Notes: generated from the sequence alone by a model not told the origin. 64,000 nt of DNA from Bacillus sp. REN16 (GCF_020731355.1 NZ_JAJFZK010000007.1:62001-126000), one strand, 5' to 3'. Positions 18,388 to 28,542 are shown, counted from the stretch's first letter. Numbers and translations are program-made.

Positions 18388-18565
18388 TTTGTCTAGTTCC
18401 GGCGGCTAGAAACTCGAGAATCTTCAACTCCTCCAGCAGAAGCAACATACGCTTCTTCGTCGAAGTCTTCGACGCACAGGATGTGCTAGTGCCGACGTCG
18501 CCACAGGACGTGGCGCTTTTAGTCGGTCAGATTCCTCGTTTCAATCAAGCCGCCTTCACTTTTCT
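18388..18565. repeat. GC-rich palindromic dispersed repeat element
   Basis: This 178-nt stretch is clearly more GC-rich than its surroundings and codes for nothing. It begins GTCTAGTTCCGGCGGCTAG and ends CAAGCCGCCTTCACTTTTC, with GGCGGCT (18401-18407) inverted as AGCCGCC (18548-18554). Inside are further palindromes: CGTCGAAG/CTTCGACG at 18458-18474, CACA/TGTG at 18475-18485, and CGCCAC/GTGGCG at 18499-18515, the last enclosed by CCGAC/GTCGG. The ends resemble a short repeat family that I recall from many Bacillaceae intergenic regions. The right end reaches the khpA stop. Confidence 0.7.
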
Positions 18566-18567
18566 TT

Positions 18568-18812
18568 TCATTCGTTAATTTCTAGATGAATTCGTTTATT
18601 ATGGCCAGTTCCTGCTGCATAGACAACAGTTCTAATCGCCTTAATGACACGGCCTTGTTTCCCGATAACTTTACCCATATCTTCTTTATTTACACTTAGT
18701 AAATACGTGATATTACGGTTGTCGGAAGTCTCAATCACTTCGACTTCCTCAGGATGATCAACAAGCGGCTGTACGATTGTTTTAATTAACTCTTTCATCT
18801 GTAGATTACCCA

Positions 18813-18813
<1 letters not shown>
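18568..18813 (-). CDS. khpA: KH-domain RNA-binding protein KhpA (YlqC)
   Basis: KhpA, 81 aa, is a single KH domain with the GxxG-type loop in GKVIGKQGRVIKAIRTVV at about 47-64. In Gram-positive bacteria it works with the KH/Jag protein KhpB in RNA binding that affects cell elongation and division. Its ATG overlaps the rpsP stop (TAATG), so translation is probably coupled. It closes the rpsP transcript. Confidence 0.96.
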
Positions 18814-19163
<350 letters not shown>

Positions 19164-19204
19164 TTACATCTATGAAATGGTTATTATTACTACATTCATT
19201 TAAG

Positions 19205-19232
19205 AAAAAGTCATGCCTTTTCTTGACTTTTT
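19205..19232 (-). terminator. Terminator after ffh
   Basis: AAAAAGTCA and TGACTTTTT form a perfect 9-bp stem with a 10-nt loop, beginning 2 nt after the ffh stop and ending in a T-tract on the minus strand. Confidence 0.85.
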
Positions 19233-19234
19233 TA

Positions 19235-20575
19235 CTACATAAAAGGAAACTTCATTCCTTTTTTCTTGCCTTTTGTCATGTTTGTCATTTGTTTCATCAT
19301 TTTCTTCATATCTTCGAATTGCTTCAATAGACGGTTTACTTCTTGAACAGTTCGACCACTACCTTTTGCAATTCTCTTTTTACGACTTGAATTAATGATT
19401 TCAGGTTGTTCTCTTTCGGCTTTTGTCATGGAGCGGATGATCGCTTCAACATGGCCAATTTGTTTATCATCAACCTGAACATTTTTCAGACCCTTCATTT
19501 TGTTTGCGCCAGGCAGCATACCTAGAATCTCATCAAGAGGTCCCATTTTACGCACCTGTGCTAACTGGTCAAGGAAATCATCGAATGTAAATGACATTGA
19601 CTTAAATTTCTTTTCTAGCTCTTTTGCTTTGTCCTCATCAACAGAAGCTTGGGCTTTTTCAATGAGTGAGAGTACATCTCCCATACCTAAAATACGTGAA
19701 GCCATCCGTTCTGGATGGAATGGTTCGATCGCATCAAGTTTTTCACCAAGACCCACAAATTTAATTGGTGTATTTGTCACAGCTTTAACAGATAAAGCTG
19801 CACCACCACGTGTATCTCCATCAAGCTTTGTCAGAACAACGCCAGTTAACCCTAATAGATCATTAAAGCTCTGTGCCACATTGACTGCATCCTGCCCTGT
19901 CATTGCATCCACAACAAGGAAAATCTCATCAGGCTGTGCAACTTCTTTGACTTGCTTAAGCTCATCCATCAGTTCTTCATCGATGTGCAAACGACCGGCG
20001 GTGTCGATTAAAACATAATCGTTATGTTCTTCCTTCGCCTTTGCGATTGCTTGCTTTGCAATTTCAACAGGACTAATCTTGTCTCCAAGAGAAAAGACCG
20101 GCATATTAAGTTGTTTTCCTAAAGTTTGCAATTGGTCAATCGCAGCTGGACGATAAATATCAGCAGCTACAAGAAGAGGATTACGATTATGCTTTTTTCG
20201 CAATAGATTTGCAAGCTTACCAGTAGTGGTCGTTTTACCCGCACCTTGTAAACCAACCATCATAATAACAGTTGGCGGTCTTTTGGCAACCGCAATTTTA
20301 CTTTGCTCGCCACCCATTAATGCGGTGAGTTCCTCCTGGACGACTTTAATAACCTGCTGTCCTGGAGTTAAGCTTTTCATTACTTCTTGTCCAACAGCTC
20401 TCTCACTAACCCGCTTTATAAAGTCTTTGACAACTTTAAAGTTAACGTCTGCTTCAAGTAAAGCAAGACGAACCTCACGCATCATTTCCTTTACATCGGA
20501 TTCTGACACTTTTCCTTTACCGCGAATTTTCTGTAGTGTACCTTGCAGTCGGTCGGCTAATCCTTCAAATGCCAT
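19235..20575 (-). CDS. ffh: Signal recognition particle protein Ffh
   Basis: Ffh, 446 aa, binds signal sequences on nascent membrane proteins and delivers them to FtsY. The N-domain is followed by the GTPase G-domain with GLQGAGKTTTTGKLANLL near residue 108, DTAGRLHIDEELM and VLTKLDGDTRGG. The methionine-rich M-domain ends in MKKMMKQMTNMTKGKKKG. The length is that of B. subtilis Ffh. It is transcribed together with ylxM. Confidence 0.99.
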   Translation of the reverse strand: MAFEGLADRLQGTLQKIRGKGKVSESDVKEMMREVRLALLEADVNFKVVKDFIKRVSERAVGQEVMKSLTPGQQVIKVVQEELTALMGGEQSKIAVAKRPPTVIMMVGLQGAGKTTTTGKLANLLRKKHNRNPLLVAADIYRPAAIDQLQTLGKQLNMPVFSLGDKISPVEIAKQAIAKAKEEHNDYVLIDTAGRLHIDEELMDELKQVKEVAQPDEIFLVVDAMTGQDAVNVAQSFNDLLGLTGVVLTKLDGDTRGGAALSVKAVTNTPIKFVGLGEKLDAIEPFHPERMASRILGMGDVLSLIEKAQASVDEDKAKELEKKFKSMSFTFDDFLDQLAQVRKMGPLDEILGMLPGANKMKGLKNVQVDDKQIGHVEAIIRSMTKAEREQPEIINSSRKKRIAKGSGRTVQEVNRLLKQFEDMKKMMKQMTNMTKGKKKGMKFPFM

Positions 20576-20587
20576 TCTTGCCGCCTC

Positions 20588-20917
20588 CTATTCTAATTTC
20601 TCAAGCAACTGTATCACATTTTGAAGCTCTAAGCTATCATCATATTCATCTGCAATACGTTGTAGCTCAGCAATCAGTTTTCTGCGCTCTTGAAATTTCT
20701 GAAATAGTAACAGTTTTTCCTCATAGTCCTCAAGCATTGTCTCTGTGCGCTTGATATTGTCATAGACCGCTTGACGACTAATCTCGTATTCCTCTGCTAT
20801 TTCACCAAGGGAAAAGTCATCCAGGTAATATAAAGACATATAATTTCTTTGCTTCGGCGTTAACAACGATTGATAAAAATCGTAGAGATAATTCATTCTC
20901 GTTGTTTTTTCAAGCAT
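20588..20917 (-). CDS. ylxM: YlxM, SRP-associated putative DNA-binding protein
   Basis: YlxM, 109 aa, is a small helical protein with a sigma-70 region-4-like helix-turn-helix: [19 protein letters not shown] followed by [20 protein letters not shown] at about 33-52. It always sits just before ffh in Firmicutes and in streptococci has been reported to modulate SRP activity. It starts behind GGGGGAG and ends 13 nt before ffh. Confidence 0.95.
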   Translation of the reverse strand: MLEKTTRMNYLYDFYQSLLTPKQRNYMSLYYLDDFSLGEIAEEYEISRQAVYDNIKRTETMLEDYEEKLLLFQKFQERRKLIAELQRIADEYDDSLELQNVIQLLEKLE

Positions 20918-20959
20918 AGTATCTCCCCCTTGTTAAGTGAAATACCTTTACAAGTCAAT

Positions 20960-20988
20960 AGTTTACATATTTTTTAATAGGTTGTCAA
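20960..20988 (-). promoter_or_regulatory. Sigma-A promoter of ylxM-ffh
   Basis: A perfect TTGACA (20983-20988) is 17 nt from TAAACT (20960-20965) on the minus strand. A second, weaker TTGACT lies further downstream. Confidence 0.7.
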
Positions 20989-21014
20989 GTTAATTTACTT
21001 TACTTTACGAAAAG

Positions 21015-21041
21015 CAAAAAAAGCCTATTAAGGCTCTTTTT
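21015..21041 (-). terminator. Terminator after ftsY
   Basis: On the minus strand AGCCT and AGGCT pair around TAAT; flanking A and T runs lengthen the stem, and seven T follow. Confidence 0.75.
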
Positions 21042-21048
21042 GATGGTT

Positions 21049-22038
21049 TTATTCTTCGGTGTTTTCAACTAGATCTGCAAATAGTCCATAAACGTAGTTT
21101 TGCGCATCAAATTCTTGGAGATCATCAACCTTTTCACCTAATCCAACTAATTTAACCGGAATGTTTAGTTCATTTCGAATCGCAAGAACAATTCCGCCCT
21201 TTGCAGTCCCGTCTAATTTTGTTAATACAATTCCTGTTACATCGGTAGCTGCTGAGAATGTTTTTGCCTGCGTTAATGCGTTTTGACCAGTCGTCGCATC
21301 AAGAACGAGTAATACTTCATGCGGTGCCCCTGGCAGTTCACGTTCGATTACACGCTTTACTTTTTCAAGCTCTTTCATTAGGTTAACTTTGTTTTGAAGT
21401 CGGCCTGCTGTATCACAGATTAACACATCTACATTACGAGATTTTGCCGCTTGAACCGCATCGTACATAACCGCCGCTGGATCTGATCCTTCAGATTGTT
21501 TGATTGTCTCTACACCAACACGGGTGCCCCAAACTTCAAGCTGGGCAATCGCACCAGCACGGAAAGTATCTCCCGCTGCTAAAAGGACAGATTTACCTTC
21601 ATTTTTTAGACGATTTGCGATTTTTCCAATGGATGTAGTTTTACCAACACCATTAACACCGACAACTAAAATAACAGTCAGTCCTTCTTCCTGAATATTG
21701 AGTTTAGGTGATTTTTCCTCCCCGCTCTGGTATATTTCAACGAGCTTTTCGGAAATAACACTTTGAACCTCTTTTGTGTCCTGTATATTCCTTTTCTTTA
21801 CTTCCATTTTTAATTCATCGATCAGCTCCATAACGGTTGAAACACCGACGTCGGCTGCAATCAAAATCTCTTCAAGTTCCTCAAAAAAGTCCTCATCAAC
21901 CTTTCGATAACGAGCAACTAAATCATTCACTCGTTCAGAAAAGGAATTACGCGTTTTTGATAAACCATCCTTAAATTTTTCAGTAACTGCATCAGCCTGA
22001 TTTGTAATCTTGTCCTTTAATTTCTTAAAAAAACTCAT
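21049..22038 (-). CDS. ftsY: Signal recognition particle receptor FtsY
   Basis: FtsY, 329 aa, is the membrane-associated SRP receptor GTPase. A short lysine-rich N-terminus, typical of Gram-positive FtsY, is followed by the N-domain and the G-domain with GVNGVGKTTSIGKIANRL near residue 128, DTAGRLQNKVNLM and VLTKLDGTAKGG. It lies 18 nt downstream of smc in one operon, as in B. subtilis. Confidence 0.99.
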   Translation of the reverse strand: MSFFKKLKDKITNQADAVTEKFKDGLSKTRNSFSERVNDLVARYRKVDEDFFEELEEILIAADVGVSTVMELIDELKMEVKKRNIQDTKEVQSVISEKLVEIYQSGEEKSPKLNIQEEGLTVILVVGVNGVGKTTSIGKIANRLKNEGKSVLLAAGDTFRAGAIAQLEVWGTRVGVETIKQSEGSDPAAVMYDAVQAAKSRNVDVLICDTAGRLQNKVNLMKELEKVKRVIERELPGAPHEVLLVLDATTGQNALTQAKTFSAATDVTGIVLTKLDGTAKGGIVLAIRNELNIPVKLVGLGEKVDDLQEFDAQNYVYGLFADLVENTEE

Positions 22039-22055
22039 GCCAATCCCCTTTCAAA

Positions 22056-25000
22056 CTATGTTTGCGACACAAATTCTTTCGATTCCTCTAATCGAACCGA
22101 AACAAGTTTAGAAACTCCTGATTCTTGCATGGTCACCCCATATAGTACATCTGCCTCTTCCATTGTACCTTTTCGGTGGGTGATCACGATGAATTGAGTT
22201 TCTTTGCTATATTTCTTTAAATATTGCGCAAATCGGAATACATTTGCTTCATCAAGTGCTGCCTCAACCTCATCCAATATACAGAATGGAACAGGACGAA
22301 CTTTAAGGATAGAAAATAACAACGCAATGGCGGTTAATGCCCTTTCTCCACCCGATAAAAGACCCAAGTTTTGCAGTTTTTTCCCTGGCGGCTGTGCAAC
22401 AATTTCAACACCTGTATTTAAAAGATCATTAGGATCTGTAAGACGAAGGTCTGCTCGTCCACCACCAAACAAGGCTTGGAAAACTGTTTCAAAATGGGAG
22501 CGAATACTTGTAAAAGTAGCTTCAAATCTCTTTTTCATTTCATCGTCCATTTCGTCAATTACCTGGAACAATGTATCCTTCGCTTCTTGCAAGTCATTTT
22601 GTTGTTCTGTCAAGAAAGTATAACGCTCAGAAACTCTATCATACTCATCAATTGCACCAAGATTCACCGTACCAAGCTCTTCTATTGCCAGCTTTATTAG
22701 TTTGACCTTCTTTCTTGCTTCGGAAACTTCGATTTGAAGAGGATATTGTTCCTTTGCAGCTTCATAGGTTAATAAATATTCCTCACGAAGATGTGTTAAA
22801 CAATTTTCCAATTCAACATCTAAGCGATTCACCTTTACTTCTTCATCCTTTAAGATATCAACAAGTTGCTTAGACTGACGTCTCGATTCTTTTAACTCAC
22901 GTTCTAGATCCTCAAGTGTATTTTGAGTTTTTAGGCGATACTCTCGTTTATTACTGATCATTTGAATTGTTTCATTTTTATCATTGGATTTTTGTTTTGC
23001 TGCCTCTTCAAGTTCTAATTCACCAGAGTTGCTTGAAGTCATTTCATTATTCAGTAACGCTAAATCCTCTTTCAATTCAGTCAGTCCAGCATCTGCATCA
23101 TTTACTTCTTCTTCTAAGCGATTCACTTTCTCTTGTTGGTGTTCAAGCGCTTGTTTTTTTCTTGCTAAAATAACCTTTTGATCGGTGATTTCTGCTTGTA
23201 CCGTTTCCCGAGAGGTTTGTTGATCAGATTTTTGAGAATTTAGCTGAGTGATGGTCTCATCTAATGTATGAAGTTCCTCTTCAAGAGCAGCTAATTTAGA
23301 TTTCAATTCTTCTAAACGACCAGTCATTTTTTCTTGGTCTGCTTGGTATTGTTGTTTCTCATCATCATACAATTCCAAATGCTCGTTCACATTTTGCTCT
23401 TTTAAAGCAACTTCACGGTATTCACCTTTTATCGTTTGTTCTTTTAAGCGCAGTGTTTCTCCCGCTTGACGAAGCCTTTCAAGCATATCTTCTTGTTCGG
23501 TAATCTGTTTTTTCTTATCCTTGACTGTTTTTTCAAGTTCAGCCGTTTTGGCATCCATATCAGCGAGCTTTTCTACAATTGCCTCAAGCTCCCGACCACG
23601 ACTGAGCAGAGAATTTGATTTCTGTTTAACAGCTCCCCCAGTCATCGAACCACCCGGATTAACAACATCTCCTTCAAGGGTTACTACTCGATACCTATGT
23701 CCGACAAGGGATGCAAGTTCATTCGCACCTTTTAAATCTGCAGTAATCAAAATAGTACCCAACAGATTCGCGATTATAGAGTGATATCTTCCTTCAAATG
23801 TAACTAATTCGGAAGCTACACCAATAAATGCTGGATGCCCCTTGATGGCTGCAAGCTGTGCTGAAGGAATTGAGCGTTCTTTAATAACATTCATAGGTAA
23901 AAATGTTGCCCGGCCATAGGAATTTTTCTTTAAATATTGAATGGCCGTTCTAGCATTTTTTTCGTTATCAACGACAATATGCTGTGTCGCCGCACCTAAT
24001 GCAATTTCAACGGCTGTTTCATATTCTTTTGGAACATGAATAATCTCAGCAATAGCACCTTCAATTCCTTCGAGCTGTTCATTTCTAGCTTTTAAAACTT
24101 CTTTAACACCCTGGAAAAAACCGGAATAATCATCCTGCATTTCTTCGAGCATTTCTTTTCTTGATTTTGTTTGTTGAAGGTATTGATAAGCCTGGTAGAG
24201 CATGCTTTCTTGCTTCTGATAATTTTTCTTACTGTTTTCTAACTTAGTGTGTAAGTCTCTAAAAGAAACAATTTGATGATTAATATCTTGCTCAATTACG
24301 GAAAGCTTCGTTTGGAGACGTACTTTTTCATCAAGTATTTCCTTGCGTTCTATTAAGTATTTTTGATTTGACTCATCTAGACGATGTACTTTTACTGTTT
24401 GTTGTGAAAGCTGGTCTTTAATATAACCCACTTCATTCCGATAAGACGCCTGCTTATTTAGCAATTCAAAATAATCGCTTTTTAAGTTCTCAATTTTTTC
24501 TTCGATATTTTGATCAAATGATGCAAGTAAAATTTGTTTTTCTTTTACCTGTTTTTCAAGTTCTTTTACTTCTTCAATCAGCTGGGATAAATCCTGTTGT
24601 TCTTTTTGTTTTCTTTCGATTAAGCTTTCAAGTTTTTGGGATAACTCCAGAATCGAATTTTCAAGCTGAGCTCTATTTTGTGTTGCATTCTTTTTGCGTT
24701 CTTTTAAAACTTCTTTTCGACCCTCTAATTTTTCAAGGTCCTCACTAGTCCGTAAAAGAAGTTGTTGAAGTTCATGAATCGAAGAATCTGTAGTCTCAAT
24801 TCCAGTTCTAAGCTCCTCTATTTTTGCTTCCTTGTTTTGGAGCTTAGTGTTTAAAGCAAGTTCCTGCTCTTTATGCTCTTCAACAAGCTTGGATAGCTTC
24901 TCCCATTTTTCATGAAGGTCCTCTATTTCGAAAACAGTTAGACCAACTTCAATACTTTCAAGCTCTTCTTTTTTCTCTAGATAGTCTTTTGCGATTGATG

Positions 25001-25625
25001 ACTGAATCTGCAATGGTTCAATTTGCGATTCGAGTTCGTGAATAATGTCGTTAACGCGATTTAAATTTTCCTGGGTTTCGGCAAGCTTATATTCCGCTTT
25101 CTTTTTACGGGTTTTATATTTTAAGACCCCTGCTGCTTCTTCAAAAATGCTTCTGCGTTCCTCAGCTTTACTGCTTAATATTTCTTCTACTTTCCCCTGA
25201 CTGATGATTGAAAAAGCCTCACGACCAAGTCCAGAATCCATAAATAAATCAACAATGTCCTTTAGTCGACAAGCTTGTTTATTTATAAGAAATTCACTTT
25301 CTCCAGACCGATATACACGGCGAGTTACACTTACTTCATGATAATCGATTGGTAAAAAGTGGTCTTCATTATCCAATGTTAATGTTACTTCAGCCACATT
25401 CAATGCTTTTCGGCTGTCACTTCCAGCGAAAATGATATCCTCCATTTTCGAACCACGCAGTGATTTTGCCGACTGTTCTCCAAGAACCCAACGGATCCCA
25501 TCCGTGATATTACTTTTTCCACTACCATTTGGTCCAACGACAGCCGTTACACCAGGCACAAAATCTACTGCAAGTCTTTCAGCAAACGATTTAAATCCTA
25601 CTATATCTAAACGTTTGAGGAACAT
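22056..25625 (-). CDS. smc: Chromosome partition protein SMC
   Basis: SMC, 1189 aa from the ATG at 25625 (behind GAGGGGG), is the long ATPase that compacts and segregates the chromosome with ScpA and ScpB. Walker A is at about 31-38 (GPNGSGKS). Two long coiled-coil arms flank a hinge at about residues 510-650 that includes EGDVVNPGGSMTGGAVKQ. The C-terminal head carries the signature LLSGGERALTAIALLF and Walker B PFCILDEVEAALDEAN. The frame is open 9 codons further upstream but without a ribosome binding site. Confidence 0.99.
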   Translation of the reverse strand: MFLKRLDIVGFKSFAERLAVDFVPGVTAVVGPNGSGKSNITDGIRWVLGEQSAKSLRGSKMEDIIFAGSDSRKALNVAEVTLTLDNEDHFLPIDYHEVSVTRRVYRSGESEFLINKQACRLKDIVDLFMDSGLGREAFSIISQGKVEEILSSKAEERRSIFEEAAGVLKYKTRKKKAEYKLAETQENLNRVNDIIHELESQIEPLQIQSSIAKDYLEKKEELESIEVGLTVFEIEDLHEKWEKLSKLVEEHKEQELALNTKLQNKEAKIEELRTGIETTDSSIHELQQLLLRTSEDLEKLEGRKEVLKERKKNATQNRAQLENSILELSQKLESLIERKQKEQQDLSQLIEEVKELEKQVKEKQILLASFDQNIEEKIENLKSDYFELLNKQASYRNEVGYIKDQLSQQTVKVHRLDESNQKYLIERKEILDEKVRLQTKLSVIEQDINHQIVSFRDLHTKLENSKKNYQKQESMLYQAYQYLQQTKSRKEMLEEMQDDYSGFFQGVKEVLKARNEQLEGIEGAIAEIIHVPKEYETAVEIALGAATQHIVVDNEKNARTAIQYLKKNSYGRATFLPMNVIKERSIPSAQLAAIKGHPAFIGVASELVTFEGRYHSIIANLLGTILITADLKGANELASLVGHRYRVVTLEGDVVNPGGSMTGGAVKQKSNSLLSRGRELEAIVEKLADMDAKTAELEKTVKDKKKQITEQEDMLERLRQAGETLRLKEQTIKGEYREVALKEQNVNEHLELYDDEKQQYQADQEKMTGRLEELKSKLAALEEELHTLDETITQLNSQKSDQQTSRETVQAEITDQKVILARKKQALEHQQEKVNRLEEEVNDADAGLTELKEDLALLNNEMTSSNSGELELEEAAKQKSNDKNETIQMISNKREYRLKTQNTLEDLERELKESRRQSKQLVDILKDEEVKVNRLDVELENCLTHLREEYLLTYEAAKEQYPLQIEVSEARKKVKLIKLAIEELGTVNLGAIDEYDRVSERYTFLTEQQNDLQEAKDTLFQVIDEMDDEMKKRFEATFTSIRSHFETVFQALFGGGRADLRLTDPNDLLNTGVEIVAQPPGKKLQNLGLLSGGERALTAIALLFSILKVRPVPFCILDEVEAALDEANVFRFAQYLKKYSKETQFIVITHRKGTMEEADVLYGVTMQESGVSKLVSVRLEESKEFVSQT

Positions 25626-25661
25626 AAACTTCCCCCTCAATTCGAAATTCAAGTCCTACAT

Positions 25662-25667
25662 ATTTTA
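25662..25667 (-). promoter_or_regulatory. Possible extended -10 promoter of smc
   Basis: TGTTAAAAT on the minus strand fits an extended -10 element (TGnTAAAAT) 37 nt before the smc start. No good -35 box is visible at the right distance. Confidence 0.35.
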
Positions 25668-25726
25668 ACACAAACTAGTATTTAATTGGATTACTTTTTC
25701 AAGCAGAACAATGCAAACCAAATGAA

Positions 25727-25744
25727 CCCCACGAAAACGTGGGG
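25727..25744 (-). terminator. Hairpin after rnc
   Basis: CCCCACG and CGTGGGG pair perfectly around a 4-nt loop 13 nt after the rnc stop. Only a broken T-run (TTCATTT) follows on the minus strand, so it may be a terminator or a processing/stability hairpin. Confidence 0.6.
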
Positions 25745-25757
25745 CCAGTTAAATTTA

Positions 25758-26486
25758 TTATTGTTTGCTCTTCAAATTTTTTAAAGCAATTTCTGCTGCA
25801 TGTTGTTCAGCTTCTTTTTTCGATCTGCCAGTGCCTGTCCCAAGTTCCTCACCATTTAAGGACACTCTTGAAACGAATTCACGGCTATGGGCTGGCCCTT
25901 TTTCGTGGAGCACCTTATACTCGATAATTCCAGTACCATCTCGTTGCACAAGCTCTTGCAGCTGACTCTTATAATCCATCACATGAGAAAAAGCACCCGC
26001 ATTTATTTTAGGAATCACTGTTTGATCTAAAAACTGGTTTACAACCTCCAAACCTTTATCAAGGTATAAAGCCCCAATAAATGCCTCAAACACATCAGCT
26101 AGCAGGGCAGGCCGTTCTCTTCCACCAGTCATTTCCTCTCCTTTTCCTAGTAAAACAAGTTCTCCAAATTTTAGATCATTTGCAAATGTAACTAAAGATG
26201 GCTCACAAACAATGGCTGCACGCATCTTTGTTAATTCACCCTCGCTCATAATTGGAAACTTTTTAAATAAAAATTGGGAAATAGTTAGCTCTAAAACAGC
26301 ATCTCCTAAAAATTCAAGCCGTTCATTGTCTTCATGCGGCTTTTTTCGATGCTCATTCACATAAGATGAATGTGTAAATGCTTGAATAAGTAGACTCTCA
26401 TCTTGAAATTGAAACCCTAGTCGCTCCTGAAAAGCTTTAAATTTTGGAGTAAACTTATTACCTTTATCTTTATTTATCCGCTTCAC
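25758..26486 (-). CDS. rnc: Ribonuclease III
   Basis: RNase III, 242 aa, cuts double-stranded RNA in rRNA maturation and regulation. The GTG at 26486 follows GGAGGTC at a good distance; a TTG 5 codons upstream overlaps that site. The catalytic signature is [20 protein letters not shown], with further acidic residues in [15 protein letters not shown]. The C-terminal double-stranded RNA-binding domain includes [11 protein letters not shown] and [16 protein letters not shown]. It lies after acpA and before smc. Confidence 0.98.
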   Translation of the reverse strand: MKRINKDKGNKFTPKFKAFQERLGFQFQDESLLIQAFTHSSYVNEHRKKPHEDNERLEFLGDAVLELTISQFLFKKFPIMSEGELTKMRAAIVCEPSLVTFANDLKFGELVLLGKGEEMTGGRERPALLADVFEAFIGALYLDKGLEVVNQFLDQTVIPKINAGAFSHVMDYKSQLQELVQRDGTGIIEYKVLHEKGPAHSREFVSRVSLNGEELGTGTGRSKKEAEQHAAEIALKNLKSKQ

Positions 26487-26506
26487 CTTATTGACCTCCA
26501 AGGAGA

Positions 26507-26531
26507 AAGCCCCGTTTTAATAACGGGACTT
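26507..26531 (-). terminator. Hairpin between acpA and rnc
   Basis: A 10-bp stem with one G-U pair and a 5-nt loop lies in the acpA-rnc gap. It is followed by TTTCTCC, so it probably attenuates rather than ends transcription, giving more acpA than rnc message. Confidence 0.55.
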
Positions 26532-26546
26532 TTACTTTAAGAAATA

Positions 26547-26780
26547 TTATAGCTGGCTTTTTATGTAATTAACAGCGTCACCAACTGTAGAAATCTTTTC
26601 AGCCTCATCGTCTGAAATTTCCATGTCAAACTCGTCCTCAAGTTCCATTACTAGTTCAACAACGTCAAGTGAATCCGCTCCAAGATCATCTTTAAATGAA
26701 GCCTCTAAATTTACTGCTGACTCTTCAACACCTAAGCGGTCAATCACGATTTTTGTTACTCTCTCTAAAACATCTGCCAT
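26547..26780 (-). CDS. acpP: Acyl carrier protein
   Basis: ACP, 77 aa (acpA in B. subtilis), carries growing fatty acids on a phosphopantetheine attached to Ser37 in [13 protein letters not shown]. It is strongly acidic and helical. The ATG at 26780 lies behind GGAGGTG; a GTG three codons upstream is part of that site. It follows the fapR-plsX-fabD-fabG operon but has its own promoter. Confidence 0.99.
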   Translation of the reverse strand: MADVLERVTKIVIDRLGVEESAVNLEASFKDDLGADSLDVVELVMELEDEFDMEISDDEAEKISTVGDAVNYIKSQL

Positions 26781-26802
26781 AACACTCACCTCCCCTCAAA
26801 GT

Positions 26803-26832
26803 ATTATATTTGTTTTTACTAGAAAAGCGCAA
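26803..26832 (-). promoter_or_regulatory. Likely promoter of acpA
   Basis: TTGCGC (26827-26832) and TATAAT (26803-26808) are 18 nt apart on the minus strand, 23 nt before the acpA start. The -35 box lies in a sequence that resembles the end of a dispersed Bacillaceae repeat. Confidence 0.6.
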
Positions 26833-26855
26833 GTGCCATTTATCAACCAGTCTGG

Positions 26856-27596
26856 TTACATCACCATACCGCCGTCAATATGAAGGGTTTGACCTGTCAT
26901 GTATTTGCTTTGATCTGACGCTAGAAATAATACAACCCCTGAAATATCAGCAGTTTCGCCAAATCTAGCAAGAGGAATTAATTTAAGCATTTCGTTTTTC
27001 ACATCTTCAGGTAGTTTATCTGTCATATCAGTTGTAATAAAGCCTGGTGCAACTGCGTTAACGTTAATATTGCGACTTGCCAATTCTTTTGCTGCTGTTT
27101 TTGTTAGACCGATAACTCCAGCTTTTGCTGCAACATAGTTAGCTTGTCCAGGATTTCCACTAACACCTACAATAGATGCGATATTAATAATTTTCCCGGA
27201 ACGCTGCTTCATCATTTGTCTTGTTACAGCTTTCGTACAGAGGAACACACCTTTTAGGTTAATATTAATTACATCGTCCCATTCTTCCTCTTTCATCCTC
27301 ATCAATAAATTATCTCGTGTAATTCCTGCATTATTAACAAGAATATCAAGGCTGCCGAAATTAGAGATAACCTCTTTTACCATATTAGCTACAGAGTCTG
27401 AATCTGATACATTAGCCCTAATCGCAATAGCTTCTTGCCCTAACGCTTTGATCTCATCAACAACTTCATTGGCTTTTTGTTCACTGCCTGAATAGTTTAC
27501 CGCAACTTTTGCACCCGCTTTAGCAAGTTCAATTGCAATCGAACGGCCAATTCCACGTGAAGCACCGGTAACCAATGCTACTTTGCCATTTACCAT
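26856..27596 (-). CDS. fabG: 3-oxoacyl-ACP reductase FabG
   Basis: FabG, 246 aa, reduces 3-oxoacyl-ACP with NADPH in each round of fatty-acid elongation. It is a classical short-chain dehydrogenase: cofactor motif [13 protein letters not shown] near residue 10, [12 protein letters not shown], and a catalytic Ser-Tyr-Lys set in [20 protein letters not shown]. The C-terminal [14 protein letters not shown] is typical. The start at 27596 lies behind GGAGGG; 13 extra in-frame codons upstream overlap fabD. Confidence 0.99.
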   Translation of the reverse strand: MVNGKVALVTGASRGIGRSIAIELAKAGAKVAVNYSGSEQKANEVVDEIKALGQEAIAIRANVSDSDSVANMVKEVISNFGSLDILVNNAGITRDNLLMRMKEEEWDDVININLKGVFLCTKAVTRQMMKQRSGKIINIASIVGVSGNPGQANYVAAKAGVIGLTKTAAKELASRNINVNAVAPGFITTDMTDKLPEDVKNEMLKLIPLARFGETADISGVVLFLASDQSKYMTGQTLHIDGGMVM

Positions 27597-27597
27597 C

Positions 27598-28542
27598 TTA
27601 ATTTCCCTCCTGTAACGCGCGTACTGTTGCTTCAAGTGTTTCTATATCACTTATTGCATATGTTGTAACTTTACGATTAATTTTCTTAATTAATCCAGAA
27701 AGAACCTTACCAGGTCCAATTTCAATAAAGGTATCTACACCTTGGTCAAGCATGTATTGAACTGAATGTTCCCATAATACAGGAGAATACAATTGCTTTA
27801 CCAGATTTTCTTTAATTTGATCAGCTGATGTCATTTCCCTAGCATTCACATTTGCTACGACAGGAACAGTTGCATCATTAATTTCAATTTGATCTAGAAC
27901 TGACCGTAATTTTTCAGCTGCTGGTTCCATTAATGATGAATGGAATGGTCCGCTAACCTCAAGTGGAATTGCACGCTTGGCACCTTTTCCTTTAGCTAAC
28001 TCACATGCCTGTTTAACTCCTTCGGCAGCACCTGAAATTACAATTTGACCCGGGCAATTGATATTTGCAAGTTGAACCGGATGGCCTGAAGCAGAAATTT
28101 CATCTGTTACATCCTGTAAGTCATCACTATTCATTCCAAGGATAGCTGCCATCGTACCTTGGCCTGCTGGAACGGCTTCCTCCATAAATTCGCCGCGTTT
28201 GCGAACCGTACGTACACCATCTTCAAAGCTCAGTGCACCGGAAGCTACTAAAGCAGTGTACTCGCCTAAACTATGTCCAGCAACATATGACGGTACTATA
28301 TTTGCTTCCTTGAATTTTTCAAGAATGGCAATACTGGTTGTTAATAGTGATGGCTGAGCATTCACTGTTAATGTGAGCGTTTCTTGTGGTCCGTTAAAAA
28401 TAAGTGAAGAAAGCTCTTCTGCTAGAGCTGTATTTGCTCTTGTAAAAATATGTTGAACTACTTCTGAAGAATCTGCTAATTCCTTTCCCATCCCTACAAT
28501 TTGAGAACCCTGTCCTGGAAAAACGAATGCAGTTTTACTCAT
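27598..28542 (-). CDS. fabD: Malonyl-CoA:ACP transacylase FabD
   Basis: FabD, 314 aa, transfers malonyl groups to ACP. Motifs: FVFPGQGSQ at the N-terminus, the nucleophile Ser91 in GHSLGEYTA, and the catalytic histidine in [10 protein letters not shown] near residue 200. It lies between plsX and fabG, all under the fapR promoter. Confidence 0.99.
   Translation of the reverse strand: MSKTAFVFPGQGSQIVGMGKELADSSEVVQHIFTRANTALAEELSSLIFNGPQETLTLTVNAQPSLLTTSIAILEKFKEANIVPSYVAGHSLGEYTALVASGALSFEDGVRTVRKRGEFMEEAVPAGQGTMAAILGMNSDDLQDVTDEISASGHPVQLANINCPGQIVISGAAEGVKQACELAKGKGAKRAIPLEVSGPFHSSLMEPAAEKLRSVLDQIEINDATVPVVANVNAREMTSADQIKENLVKQLYSPVLWEHSVQYMLDQGVDTFIEIGPGKVLSGLIKKINRKVTTYAISDIETLEATVRALQEGN

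Noticed and set aside
19500-20018. Plus-strand ORF of 172 codons inside ffh
   Set aside because: It is antisense to a full-length conserved gene, Ser/Thr/Pro-rich as expected of a shadow frame, and has no ribosome binding site.
22204-22623. Plus-strand ORF of 139 codons inside smc
   Set aside because: It mirrors the conserved C-terminal ATPase head of SMC on the other strand; no start signal.
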